A stretch of DNA of 35,147 nucleotides. Source: Bacteriovorax sp. Lineage in GTDB: Bacteria > Bdellovibrionota > Bacteriovoracia > Bacteriovoracales > Bacteriovoracaceae. Both the position numbers and the translations under genes were made by a program. Location: the NCBI GenBank assembly GCA_014378525.1, contig JACMNL010000025.1, forward strand, positions 1-35,147, in the 5' to 3' direction. The notes under the pieces were generated by a model, which saw only the letters and a program-made list of their open reading frames with translations, had not been told where the DNA came from and did not search any database. Of this stretch, positions 1 through 7,778 are shown piece after piece. How positions within the stretch are numbered: position 1 is the stretch's first letter; the number at the start of each line of letters is the position of its first letter.

Positions 1-6
1 CACAAC

Positions 7-42
7 AAAAAAGGGCCGCAGTATTACCTGTGGCCCTTTTTT
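7..42. terminator. Bidirectional rho-independent terminator
   Basis: Nine-pair stem (13-21 with 28-36, one G-T pair) and a six-base loop, flanked by an A tract on the left and a T tract on the right. It can end the minus-strand small gene at 69-317 and also whatever gene enters from the left of the window on the plus strand. Confidence 0.88.
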
Positions 43-68
43 AAACACTCCGTTTTAAATAGCTTTCT

Positions 69-317
69 TCATAATTTATTAAATGAGCAGGCGCGCACTA
101 GCATCTGACCGGGTGGAGCATCTTTGGCGTAAACTCCAACTGTCGCAATCATAAAGGCGGCGGCAACTGCATATTCTGTCGAGTTCCTTACGATAGACTC
201 TCTTAGTAGACCTCCAGTAATTGCATCAGCGAACGCAAATACCGTAACAAGTGCAATACAAGCACTCCAGAATGAATACTGGATTGGTGTTTCACTGTTA
301 GTTTTTGTCATATGCAT
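69..317 (-). CDS. Small membrane protein of unknown function (82 aa)
   Basis: I do not recognise the family. The protein has a hydrophobic stretch at about residues 15-35 and a second, weaker one at about 48-62, so it probably lies in the inner membrane. The start is supported by an AGGAG ribosome site eight bases upstream. A second ATG two codons later is possible but too far from that site. It is a single-gene unit: a terminator follows its stop and a plausible promoter (TATACT box) lies about 60-90 bases upstream. No catalytic motif is visible. Confidence 0.6.
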   Translation of the reverse strand: MHMTKTNSETPIQYSFWSACIALVTVFAFADAITGGLLRESIVRNSTEYAVAAAFMIATVGVYAKDAPPGQMLVRACSFNKL

Positions 318-377
318 AGACGGTTCTCCTATCGCGAAAATCTACCGGATGGTTTGGTTGGTAGATGCGATGGACTC

Positions 378-406
378 AGTATAGATCCACTGGGAGAATT
401 TCAGAA
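378..406 (-). promoter_or_regulatory. Possible sigma-70-type promoter for the 82-aa membrane protein
   Basis: On the minus strand TTCTGA (401-406) is followed after 17 bases by TATACT (378-383). The -10 box matches five of six consensus bases and the -35 only three of six. The spacing is ideal, and the site lies upstream of the minus-strand gene starting at 317. Confidence 0.35.
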
Positions 407-523
407 ATTTAACTTTGTGAGGCTTAGATCTTGGGGGGTTAAGGGGAAATAGTACGAGATTTTTATCAAATTTAGTGCCCATTTTTAGAGGACAACCAGA
501 CTCTCCCATGAGAAAGTTTACCC

Positions 524-1429
524 ATGAAAAAATCAATCCTTTTAATCGCAGTCCTTCTTATCACTTTTTCTTGTGCTACTAAAAAAACAAGAAATAAAAA
601 TCCCCACGCTCCAGCACAAGACCAGTACTGGAACGACTTAACGGATGAATCGAGAGACGCAAAAGCCCGGATCATCGACGTGGTAGAAGAAAACAACCCC
701 GCACTCTTCAATGAAATTTTATTAGATTCAAAAGACCCCGTGCTCACAATGTTCTGGGGAAAAAGCACCAACTTCGATTCCGGTGCGAAAAAAGAAATCG
801 TCGATCAGCAAATCATCAAAGAACTTCAAGCGCTCTTCAATATTAAAAACGACAACAAGATTGTTCACGCAGGAATCATGCACACGTATGGCTACCTCTT
901 CAGCACCATCGATACTCCTTATGGATACAAAAGAAAAAGATGGATCGCACCTACACTTAATAAAGGATTCGGTTTAGCAGGCAACAGCCTATCGCCTGAT
1001 ACGATTGAGGGCGGACTTCTTTCTAACGTGACTTATTTTACCGGAACAATTGTTCTTAAAGATAAGACTCAAATTGGTTTATTAAAAAACGTCTCTAATG
1101 AACTCTTCACCTACGATTACTCAAAGCTTGAAGTAGATAGATTGGAGGAATCGACGAAGGATTACACAATTGTAACGAGCCTGGTGAAGCTTCCAAACAA
1201 AGTTGAAAACGACGACAACACACACCTTCTGATCTACTCAATTGAAGATAAGAGAATCCAGAAAGAATTTTTAATCACGGCCTTCCCAATCAATACCGAA
1301 GCTTATAAAAAAATTGTAGCGCCTGAAATGCTGGGGCCGAATCAGAAAATTAATCTTCGCTATAACGCTTATTTAGAGGGCTCCGAAAAAAATAATATAG
1401 GGACCCGAAAACTGGTAAAAAAGAAGTAG
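524..1429 (+). CDS. Putative lipoprotein of unknown function (301 aa)
   Basis: The N-terminus has two lysines, a hydrophobic run (residues 4-14) and a cysteine in the context TFSC near residue 17. This resembles a lipoprotein signal with a non-canonical lipobox (Thr rather than Leu at -3). The mature part is a charged, mixed alpha/beta protein with several aromatic residues, and I cannot assign a domain. It ends in a lysine-rich tail. The ribosome site is weak (GAGAAAG about ten bases upstream). The next gene starts 59 bases downstream on the same strand with its own strong ribosome site, so co-transcription is possible. A conserved lineage-specific envelope protein is the most I can say. Confidence 0.7.
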   Translation: MKKSILLIAVLLITFSCATKKTRNKNPHAPAQDQYWNDLTDESRDAKARIIDVVEENNPALFNEILLDSKDPVLTMFWGKSTNFDSGAKKEIVDQQIIKELQALFNIKNDNKIVHAGIMHTYGYLFSTIDTPYGYKRKRWIAPTLNKGFGLAGNSLSPDTIEGGLLSNVTYFTGTIVLKDKTQIGLLKNVSNELFTYDYSKLEVDRLEESTKDYTIVTSLVKLPNKVENDDNTHLLIYSIEDKRIQKEFLITAFPINTEAYKKIVAPEMLGPNQKINLRYNAYLEGSEKNNIGTRKLVKKK

Positions 1430-1488
1430 ACGGTATTAGAAAAACTAATTAGATTCATCGGAAATACTACTTCCCCCGGAGGATTTGC

Positions 1489-1938
1489 ATGAGATCACTG
1501 ATTGCGCTTTTCGTTTTCGCCGTATCGTTTTCATCGTTCGCTTTCGTACCAGAACAACAATGTAAAGACGTTAAAGGGAATGTAATTGATTCTTCTTTAA
1601 CGACAGTTTCAAAAATCATGAACTCTCACTCTAACCGTCCTCAGATTTACATCACTGGAACAATCACTCAAGTTGAACAAGAAGATCACTCAGGGCTTCC
1701 TCACCAGAAATTCAGTGTAAAAATTGGAACTGGAACTAATCTTCAGATCGTATCTAATTTAGATTTCGGTCGCATCCCGGTTGCTGTTGGACAAACGGTT
1801 TCTGTTTGCGGTGAATATCTTCACGTAGGTCAGGGAATGGTTCACTGGACACACTTCGATCCACACGGTGGCCACGCTGATGGTTTCACAATTTTAAATG
1901 GAACACTTTACGGAGACAAAGAAGTACCTGTTAACTAA
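1489..1938 (+). CDS. Secreted DUF3465-family protein (149 aa)
   Basis: The protein has a signal peptide of about 18 residues (hydrophobic run ending SFA). The C-terminal half carries the features I associate with DUF3465: an HQKF-type segment, the string VHWTHFDPHGGHADGF, and a final G-x-x-Y. The fold is thought to be OB-like and the function is unknown. Two cysteines in the mature part (residues about 25 and 108) could pair in the periplasm. A GGAGG ribosome site sits seven bases before the ATG. Its stop codon directly abuts the stop of the convergent MscS gene, leaving no room for a terminator between them. Confidence 0.85.
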   Translation: MRSLIALFVFAVSFSSFAFVPEQQCKDVKGNVIDSSLTTVSKIMNSHSNRPQIYITGTITQVEQEDHSGLPHQKFSVKIGTGTNLQIVSNLDFGRIPVAVGQTVSVCGEYLHVGQGMVHWTHFDPHGGHADGFTILNGTLYGDKEVPVN

Positions 1939-3645
1939 TTACAGAATACTGCTTTCGATCCTCGCATCTTTTACGTTTTGAAGTTCGTCTGTCTTTTCCA
2001 ACACAACCATGTTTGAAGGATAGGCGAATTTAACTCCCACTTCCTGGGCAATCTTTAAAATCTCCACAATCATTTTATGCCTCTCACTTAATTCCACATC
2101 CCCCTGTGACGTCTTGAAAAAAATGTTGAACAAAATGTTGATCGATTTATCTGTGACATCGTTGATGTAAACTTGCGCCGCCTGCGGTTCAATCAGCGGA
2201 TGAATTTTACAAAGGTACCTGAGACGTTCGCAGTACTCTTCCAGTTTTTCAACCGGCGTTGAATAATCCATCTGTAAAAAAGTTTTGAATCTTCTTGATC
2301 CGCGCATTCCGTAGTTATCGATCGCCATGTTTGCCAAAACGTTGTTCGGCAAACTCACCAGAGACTGATGTGGAGTTCTTATTCGCGTACTTCTGAAACC
2401 AACTTCTTCAACAGTTCCTTCCAGGCCTTTATCTAAAAATACATAATCACCAATGAGAAACGGACGGTCCATAATAACTGTGACTGATCCGAAAAGATTT
2501 GAAATCGTATCTTTCGCAGCAAGGGCAACGGCCACCCCCCCGATTCCCAGACCGGCCAGGATACTTCCGATATCAAAGGTCAGTGAATGGGCCACGAGAA
2601 TAGTCCCGAAGGCAATTACAAGCACCTTAGAAGTTTTCGAAAGCATCGGCACCAGAACATCATCAAACTTGTTGTGAGTGTCCTTAGCGATCTTCGTGAA
2701 GTGCATACTGATCAGATCGACGATCTTTAATGACGACCATACTGATGTGAAGGCAATCAGAATATAAAACGCACGGATGAGAATCGTGTAGGCTTCCATA
2801 TCCAGCTCGAGAACCCTGATCCCGCCCATCCATGTTAACGAGAAAGCAAGAAGGCCAAATGGCAGTGTGGATTTGTAATGATCTTTTTCCTTAAAATCCA
2901 GCGATTCTTTTTTCACCAGGTCATGGATATAGATGGTCGTCAGAAATCTCATCAGGCTCATAGCGAGAATTGATAAAATAAAAATAATGAGAAAGCCGAG
3001 CCATTGCCCCTTGCTGAACATCAGGAATTCTTCCGAGGTCCATTCAGGCATGTGGGTTTTTAATCGAGTTTTCCAGTTTTTATATTCAACAACTCCGTCG
3101 ACAACTTTTAAGTGTGAGACTGAAGTATAAAGTGCACCGATTGTGTTAACAGTCTCCGGAGAAAATCTCCAGGCACCATCAGCATTTTTTTCGATCGCAA
3201 TTTCCGCTGCGATTGTTTTATCTCCATCCACGATGGCCTGTTTTCTGAAATACCATTTGCCGCCGTTATGTTCAGAGGGAATATGTGACAAATCCACTTT
3301 AGTAATTCTATCGAGGGTGTTGATCAGTCTTTCAGCGGCCTGTCTTCCCACCATGTCTCTTTCACCTTCATCTATTCTGGAAAGATTGAAAGTTCTTGCG
3401 GCCTGATCGAAATATGCTTTTGAATTGCTGCTGCCTTTTTTTACTTCATCCATCGACTCCATAAATGTCCGCATTGTTTCCTGAGGGCTTTTTAATTTTT
3501 CCAGTTCTTCATAACGAATGTAAGAAGCGTCTTCTGATACAGCAGGTGCCGGAGTTTTTTCTTTTTGTGTCTGCGGAATTATTTGAGCGTGAAGTGCCAG
3601 TGAGAGAAATGAAAAAAGAAATACTACTTTAAGACGACTTAACAT
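1939..3645 (-). CDS. MscS-family mechanosensitive channel (568 aa)
   Basis: A cleavable signal peptide (about 20 residues, ending ALHA) is followed by a periplasmic domain of about 190 residues and four to five membrane helices between residues about 213 and 385. The Gly/Ala-rich pore helix has the typical pattern GLGIGGVAVALAAKDTISN, then the beta domain segment MDRPFLIGDYV and a C-terminal alpha/beta domain. This matches large, multi-domain MscS-like channels, which open under hypo-osmotic tension or act as small-solute channels in the inner membrane. The start has an AAGGA site seven bases upstream. The periplasmic extension is longer than in minimal MscS (about 286 aa) and could act as a sensor. 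It is monocistronic and convergent with the DUF3465 gene. Confidence 0.9.
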   Translation of the reverse strand: MLSRLKVVFLFSFLSLALHAQIIPQTQKEKTPAPAVSEDASYIRYEELEKLKSPQETMRTFMESMDEVKKGSSNSKAYFDQAARTFNLSRIDEGERDMVGRQAAERLINTLDRITKVDLSHIPSEHNGGKWYFRKQAIVDGDKTIAAEIAIEKNADGAWRFSPETVNTIGALYTSVSHLKVVDGVVEYKNWKTRLKTHMPEWTSEEFLMFSKGQWLGFLIIFILSILAMSLMRFLTTIYIHDLVKKESLDFKEKDHYKSTLPFGLLAFSLTWMGGIRVLELDMEAYTILIRAFYILIAFTSVWSSLKIVDLISMHFTKIAKDTHNKFDDVLVPMLSKTSKVLVIAFGTILVAHSLTFDIGSILAGLGIGGVAVALAAKDTISNLFGSVTVIMDRPFLIGDYVFLDKGLEGTVEEVGFRSTRIRTPHQSLVSLPNNVLANMAIDNYGMRGSRRFKTFLQMDYSTPVEKLEEYCERLRYLCKIHPLIEPQAAQVYINDVTDKSINILFNIFFKTSQGDVELSERHKMIVEILKIAQEVGVKFAYPSNMVVLEKTDELQNVKDARIESSIL

Positions 3646-3830
3646 TTATGAATCCTTCGTTGAATAACGAAATTTAATTTACCTCTACAACGATTGTGGG
3701 TCAAGGATTGATGCCTGATCTTTTCACTGTAGTAATAATAAAAATTCTCACTAATACTTTCATTGCATTTACACTAAACAGACTTGGAGTAGGCTCAATA
3801 TTGATAAACCTTTTTCTCAAGGATGAGAAC

Positions 3831-4904
3831 ATGAAAATAGCATTTATGATCGGGTTACTTTTCTCAATTTCTACAGTCAAAGCAAATATTGTTGCAGAAT
3901 CTTTTTACATTAAAAATACTGACCCCTCTTACTTCAGGCTTTTAAAATCCCGTCCGGAGTTAACAATCGATCACGTTGAAAAAAACGGATTTGAAATTTA
4001 CGGGCCAAAAGGTCTGGGAAAATTTTTAACGACAAATAACATTCCTCACTTCTCGATGAAGATAGCCTCTTTATCTGCGGTAAGAGGATACCCGTCTCCG
4101 GAAGAAACTGCGACTGAATTAAAATCAGTTACAGATATGTATCCTGATCTGGCGCAGATGGTTTCTATTGGTAAATCAGTCAAGGGTCGCGATCTTTGGG
4201 TGGTGAAACTTTCGAAAAACGTAAAAGTAAATGACGACCGTCCGGAGTTTAAATACATCGCAAACATGCACGGTGATGAAATTGTCGGACGTGAGTTGAT
4301 GATGAGATTAATTAAAGATCTACTCGCAAACTACGGAAAAGATCCGGTCATCACGAACCTTCTTGATCGTGCACAAATTTATATCATGCCGTCAATGAAT
4401 CCGGATGGAGCTGCTGCTGTTACTCGCGGGAATGCAAAAAATGTAGATTTAAACCGCGACTTTCCTGACTACACAACTTCAGATAATAAAGATGTGACAA
4501 CAGGACGTGCTCCTGAAACTGCAGCTGTGATGAACTGGCAAAAAGGACATAACTTTGTTTTATCAGCGAACTTTCACGGTGGTGCTGAAGTCGCAAACTA
4601 CCCGTGGGACGCAATCGCAGAAAAATTTCCCAATGAAGACTACATTAAAGAACTTTGTTTAGAGTATGCAACACTTGCACCGTACATTGGAGCTTCGACA
4701 GCTTTCGATAACGGAATCACAAATGGATTTGCATGGTACAAAGTCAACGGTGGTATGCAGGACTGGAGTATCCGTTACAGAAAAGATCTTCAGATCACGA
4801 TTGAAGTATCAAATACAAAATGGCCGGATTATTCGAAGATTGATTATTACTACGCTCAAAATAAACTAGCGATGCTGAAATTTATGGAACGAGCAATTCC
4901 TTAA
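3831..4904 (+). CDS. Secreted M14 zinc carboxypeptidase, N/E-like subfamily (357 aa)
   Basis: The metallocarboxypeptidase core is complete. HGDE gives zinc ligands His147 and Glu150, DLNRD gives the substrate-binding Asn208-Arg209 pair, NFHGGAEVANYPWD gives the third zinc ligand His249, and ITIEVSNTKWP contains the catalytic Glu325. The HGG-VANYPWD and GGMQD strings are hallmarks of the carboxypeptidase N/E/D/M branch, which removes C-terminal Lys/Arg in animals; the specificity here is unknown. I chose the ATG at 3831, preceded by AAGGA and opening a clean signal peptide (MKIAFMIGLLFSIS, cleavage near VKA). The frame stays open 45 codons further upstream. The 3' end overlaps the convergent YkgJ-like gene by 23 bases. 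It is likely periplasmic or secreted and fits a life based on digesting prey peptides. Confidence 0.93.
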   Translation: MKIAFMIGLLFSISTVKANIVAESFYIKNTDPSYFRLLKSRPELTIDHVEKNGFEIYGPKGLGKFLTTNNIPHFSMKIASLSAVRGYPSPEETATELKSVTDMYPDLAQMVSIGKSVKGRDLWVVKLSKNVKVNDDRPEFKYIANMHGDEIVGRELMMRLIKDLLANYGKDPVITNLLDRAQIYIMPSMNPDGAAAVTRGNAKNVDLNRDFPDYTTSDNKDVTTGRAPETAAVMNWQKGHNFVLSANFHGGAEVANYPWDAIAEKFPNEDYIKELCLEYATLAPYIGASTAFDNGITNGFAWYKVNGGMQDWSIRYRKDLQITIEVSNTKWPDYSKIDYYYAQNKLAMLKFMERAIP

Positions 4905-5373
4905 GCTTTTTCAGGCGAATACGCTTATCAAGTCCGGCATTCGAGGCCGCAAACGAGAGAAGCGTATTCATCCTTTCCAGATTTAACCAGTCTTCTTTCG
5001 GCGGATCGCCATCCTTAAAATTCAGCGGACAATAATCAAGAAAATTAACACTCGCAACAAATAAAGGCAGACCCTGAGTACGGCATATCAGCGGGCGCGC
5101 TTCATAGATCGTACACTGATCGTTGTATAAAAATGTACAGTAACTTTGTTGATTGGGAGTATTCCAAAGCTCTCTCAGGCGGGCCTGCTCTTCGGGAGCT
5201 TGAGCTTTAAACCAGTCAGTAACTCTTTCAGCTTCGATTTCAAAAATGCTGATGTCAGTCTGACAGCATTTCGAACAACCCTTCCTGCATTCCATTTGCG
5301 AGGCGTGTTTTTGGTGGATTTTATCAAAAAATCCGGAAGCATTTTCCTGTAAACTTACAATTGGTTTATTCAT
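4882..5373 (-). CDS. YkgJ-family cysteine-cluster protein (163 aa)
   Basis: The protein shows the spaced cysteine pattern of the CxxCxxCC/YkgJ family: C-x3-C-x2-CC near residues 29-37, then a Cys in the YCTF segment, C-x-IYEARPLICR, and a distal DYCPL. Members are thought to bind a metal (zinc or an iron-sulfur cluster), and no reaction is established for them. There is no signal peptide, so it is cytoplasmic. Its ATG overlaps the stop of the upstream TolC-family gene by one base (TAATG), implying translational coupling. Whether this reflects shared function or compact packing is not clear. Confidence 0.88.
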   Translation of the reverse strand: MNKPIVSLQENASGFFDKIHQKHASQMECRKGCSKCCQTDISIFEIEAERVTDWFKAQAPEEQARLRELWNTPNQQSYCTFLYNDQCTIYEARPLICRTQGLPLFVASVNFLDYCPLNFKDGDPPKEDWLNLERMNTLLSFAASNAGLDKRIRLKKLKELLVP

Positions 5374-6608
5374 TATGTTTGTGGAATTATCCCCGCAGTC
5401 GCTTCAAGTAATTTCTGGTTTAAGATCGCCTGGATTTTTGCTTTCTCAGAATTTCTTTTGCTATCAAGATACAAATTTAAACTCGAAAGAACATCAAGGT
5501 TAGTCACTAACCCTAAACGATAATCTTTAATCGTTTCATCGTAACTGAGTTTTGCTTTCTGAAGAGCAGTATCGAAGGCCTTTGTCTGGTCAGCATAACG
5601 GTGAAAGATTTCATATTTTTGAGTCACATCAATCGTCACACTTTTCTGGTAGTCAGTTAGTGCGTATTCAGCAGAAGCTTTTTTCTCAATTGCAGTTCTC
5701 GCCTGTGCCTGAGAAACTCCTCCTTCATACAAAGGAATAATTAAATTTAAACCAACGTCCCAGTCAGAATTTCTATCCCCAGTTGATCCACCTTTTTTAA
5801 GTGCGTACCAGTTAGAAAGTAAATCCAGTTTTGGAAGATAATAAGAGTCAGCAATTTTCACCTGGCCCTGAAGTTGTTTGATCTCCAGTTGTTTATTCTG
5901 AACATCTTCACGGTTTAGTGCGAGCTTAAGGTATTCGTCTAACGTCTTTGCAGGAGGAGACGGCTCCATAGTCACGTCACCAATCTTTGATTTATTCAAA
6001 CCAGTAAGAATTGTAAAACGTGCTTCGCTTTGTTTTAAAAGACCAACACCATTTGATGTTTGAGCGTCAACGCTTGCCAGCTGTGCTTCTGCCTGAAGAA
6101 GTTCCCCTCTTCTCGACTTTCCGATCTGCAGACGTTTTTTAATTTCATCCGCGCGCTCCTGACTTTGTTTTTTTAACAGATCAAGATTTTTAATATCGTT
6201 CACGTTCAGAAGGTAAGTGTAATAGGCATCGACCACTTCCATATAAAGATTTACGCGGTCAATTTGTCTCTGGTTTTTTGAAATTGCAATTCCCGTTTCA
6301 GCGTTCTCAATCAGCTTGCTGTCTCGGCCACCGTTATAGATACTTGTCGAAAGGTTTAACCCTAATGTCTTTTGATCGTTATAAGATTTTTGCTTTAAGT
6401 AAGTCCCGCGCACAGACAATGTCGGAAGATATGTTCCCTGCCCTACGTTGACGGCTTCAGAACTTTGACGAAGTCTTGACTCGTTGATGTTGTCGGACTG
6501 GTTGTTTAAGACAGCGCTGTTAAAACTTTCTCCGAGTGAAATAGCGTAAGAATTTGAAACGAAAAGCAGAGATAAAAGACTTGTGAAAATAATTTTCGAT
6601 GGGCTCAT
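5373..6608 (-). CDS. TolC-family outer-membrane efflux protein (411 aa)
   Basis: The signal peptide is about 22 residues (ending NSYA) and the mature protein starts ISLGESFNSA, as is usual for TolC-like proteins. The body is two long heptad-rich halves with Asn/Gln/Ala bias. Phrases such as VRGTYLKQ, LLQAEAQLASVDAQ, LNLIIPLYEGG and YRLGLVTNLDVL are typical of the outer-membrane efflux (OEP) repeats. As a trimer it would form a channel through the outer membrane for an ABC, RND or type I exporter. No inner-membrane partner or adaptor lies nearby. The start has a strong GGAAGGA site. It is divergent from the nucleoside importer, with a perfect palindrome in the shared intergenic space. Confidence 0.92.
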   Translation of the reverse strand: MSPSKIIFTSLLSLLFVSNSYAISLGESFNSAVLNNQSDNINESRLRQSSEAVNVGQGTYLPTLSVRGTYLKQKSYNDQKTLGLNLSTSIYNGGRDSKLIENAETGIAISKNQRQIDRVNLYMEVVDAYYTYLLNVNDIKNLDLLKKQSQERADEIKKRLQIGKSRRGELLQAEAQLASVDAQTSNGVGLLKQSEARFTILTGLNKSKIGDVTMEPSPPAKTLDEYLKLALNREDVQNKQLEIKQLQGQVKIADSYYLPKLDLLSNWYALKKGGSTGDRNSDWDVGLNLIIPLYEGGVSQAQARTAIEKKASAEYALTDYQKSVTIDVTQKYEIFHRYADQTKAFDTALQKAKLSYDETIKDYRLGLVTNLDVLSSLNLYLDSKRNSEKAKIQAILNQKLLEATAGIIPQT

Positions 6609-6661
6609 TGGTCCTTCCGGTAATATAGGGCTTTCTTTCAGCTGGGCCTATTAAAACAAAG

Positions 6662-6675
6662 ACACTCCAGAGTGT
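6662..6675. promoter_or_regulatory. Perfect 14-bp palindrome, candidate operator
   Basis: ACACTC-CA-GAGTGT is a perfect six-base inverted repeat with a two-base spacer. It lies in the 156-base region between the divergent TolC-family gene (start 6608) and the importer operon (start 6765). There is no T tract, so a terminator is unlikely; the placement fits a dimeric repressor site controlling one or both units. The regulator is not in this window. Confidence 0.45.
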
Positions 6676-6764
6676 AAATCTCTCTACCAATATTCTTTGT
6701 TCAATGCTAAAAGTGTATTCAAATTGCTATTGAAAGTTATACGGTAAATTTCTACGAGGGTTTC

Positions 6765-7778
6765 ATGAGAATTAAAAATGTTCTGTGCTCGCTTGCCTTA
6801 ATTTGTTCAGCTTTAACTTTGCCTTCAATCTCGCTGGCCGCACCGCAAAAAATCGGCATGGTTACAGATGTGGGTGGCGTCAATGACCAGTCTTTCAACC
6901 AGTCTGCGTGGGAAGGACTTCAAAGAACTAAAAAAGAACTGGGAAACAAAGTCAGTTACCAGGAATCTAAGCAGGATGCCGATTACCCTGCGAACTTAGA
7001 AACTCTTTTCGATGCAAAAAACGACCTGATCTGGGGTATCGGTTTTAAAATGGCCGACGCAGTTTTATTAGCTGCTAAACAAAATCCAAAACAAAAATAC
7101 GCCATCATCGACTACTCTTACGGAGCAAAAACTCCACCAAACGTTGTCGGAGTCATGTTCAAAGCTGAAGAAGGTGCTTTCCTTGCGGGATACATCGCTG
7201 CAAAAATGAGCAAGACAGGAACTCTGGGATTCATCGGCGGAATGTCTGTTCCGATCATCCACTCTTTCCAGTACGGTTTCAAGGCCGGAGCAAAATACGC
7301 CAACCACAAAATTAATGTTCTTGAGCAGTACTCTGAATCATTCACTGATGCAGCTAAAGGAAAAGCGATTGCCAATCAAATGTTGGGCAAAGGTGCTGAC
7401 GTTGTTTTCCACGCAGCTGGTGCAGTTGGTGACGGTGTTATCGAAGCAGTAAAAGAAAAAGATAAAATGGCAGTCGGTGTTGACCGCGACCAGAATTACC
7501 TTGCTCCAAAAAACGTCATCACTTCGAGCATGAAGAGAGTTGATAATGCTATTTTTAATGTTGTGAAAGATTTTAACGAAGGTAAATTCAAAGGTGGATC
7601 TACAATCGAATACGGTCTGAAAGACAACGCTGTTGATATCGCACCATCAACAACAAAAATGGTTCCTTCAGTTCTGCTGGAAGAAGTGGCAAAAATTAAA
7701 AAGCTGATCGTTGCCGGAAAAATTAAAATTCCTTCGACAGAAAAAGCTTATGAGTCTTACGCTAAAACATTAAAATAA
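6765..7778 (+). CDS. BMP/PnrA-family nucleoside-binding protein of an ABC importer (337 aa)
   Basis: The protein begins with a signal peptide ending near SLAA, then the family signature KIGMVTDVGGVNDQSFNQSAWEG. Later family features include GFIGGM, the FxAGY segment, ADVVFHAAGAVGDGV and the AVGVDRDQNY segment. BMP/PnrA proteins capture purine or other nucleosides. In Firmicutes and spirochaetes they are lipoproteins; here the leader looks like a signal-peptidase I substrate, giving a soluble periplasmic protein. The ribosome site is GAGGG. Its stop overlaps the ATPase start (TAATG). The next three genes complete the transporter. For a predator this would import prey nucleosides; that ecological role is inference. 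Confidence 0.92.
   Translation: MRIKNVLCSLALICSALTLPSISLAAPQKIGMVTDVGGVNDQSFNQSAWEGLQRTKKELGNKVSYQESKQDADYPANLETLFDAKNDLIWGIGFKMADAVLLAAKQNPKQKYAIIDYSYGAKTPPNVVGVMFKAEEGAFLAGYIAAKMSKTGTLGFIGGMSVPIIHSFQYGFKAGAKYANHKINVLEQYSESFTDAAKGKAIANQMLGKGADVVFHAAGAVGDGVIEAVKEKDKMAVGVDRDQNYLAPKNVITSSMKRVDNAIFNVVKDFNEGKFKGGSTIEYGLKDNAVDIAPSTTKMVPSVLLEEVAKIKKLIVAGKIKIPSTEKAYESYAKTLK

Noticed and set aside
472-771. A 99-codon minus-strand frame across the start of the putative lipoprotein gene
   Set aside because: It lies antisense to a gene with a lipoprotein-like leader and has no ribosome site or recognisable domain.
3696-3830. A 45-codon upstream extension of the M14 carboxypeptidase
   Set aside because: The extension would bury the signal peptide inside the protein; the internal ATG at 3831 has an AAGGA site and starts a typical leader.
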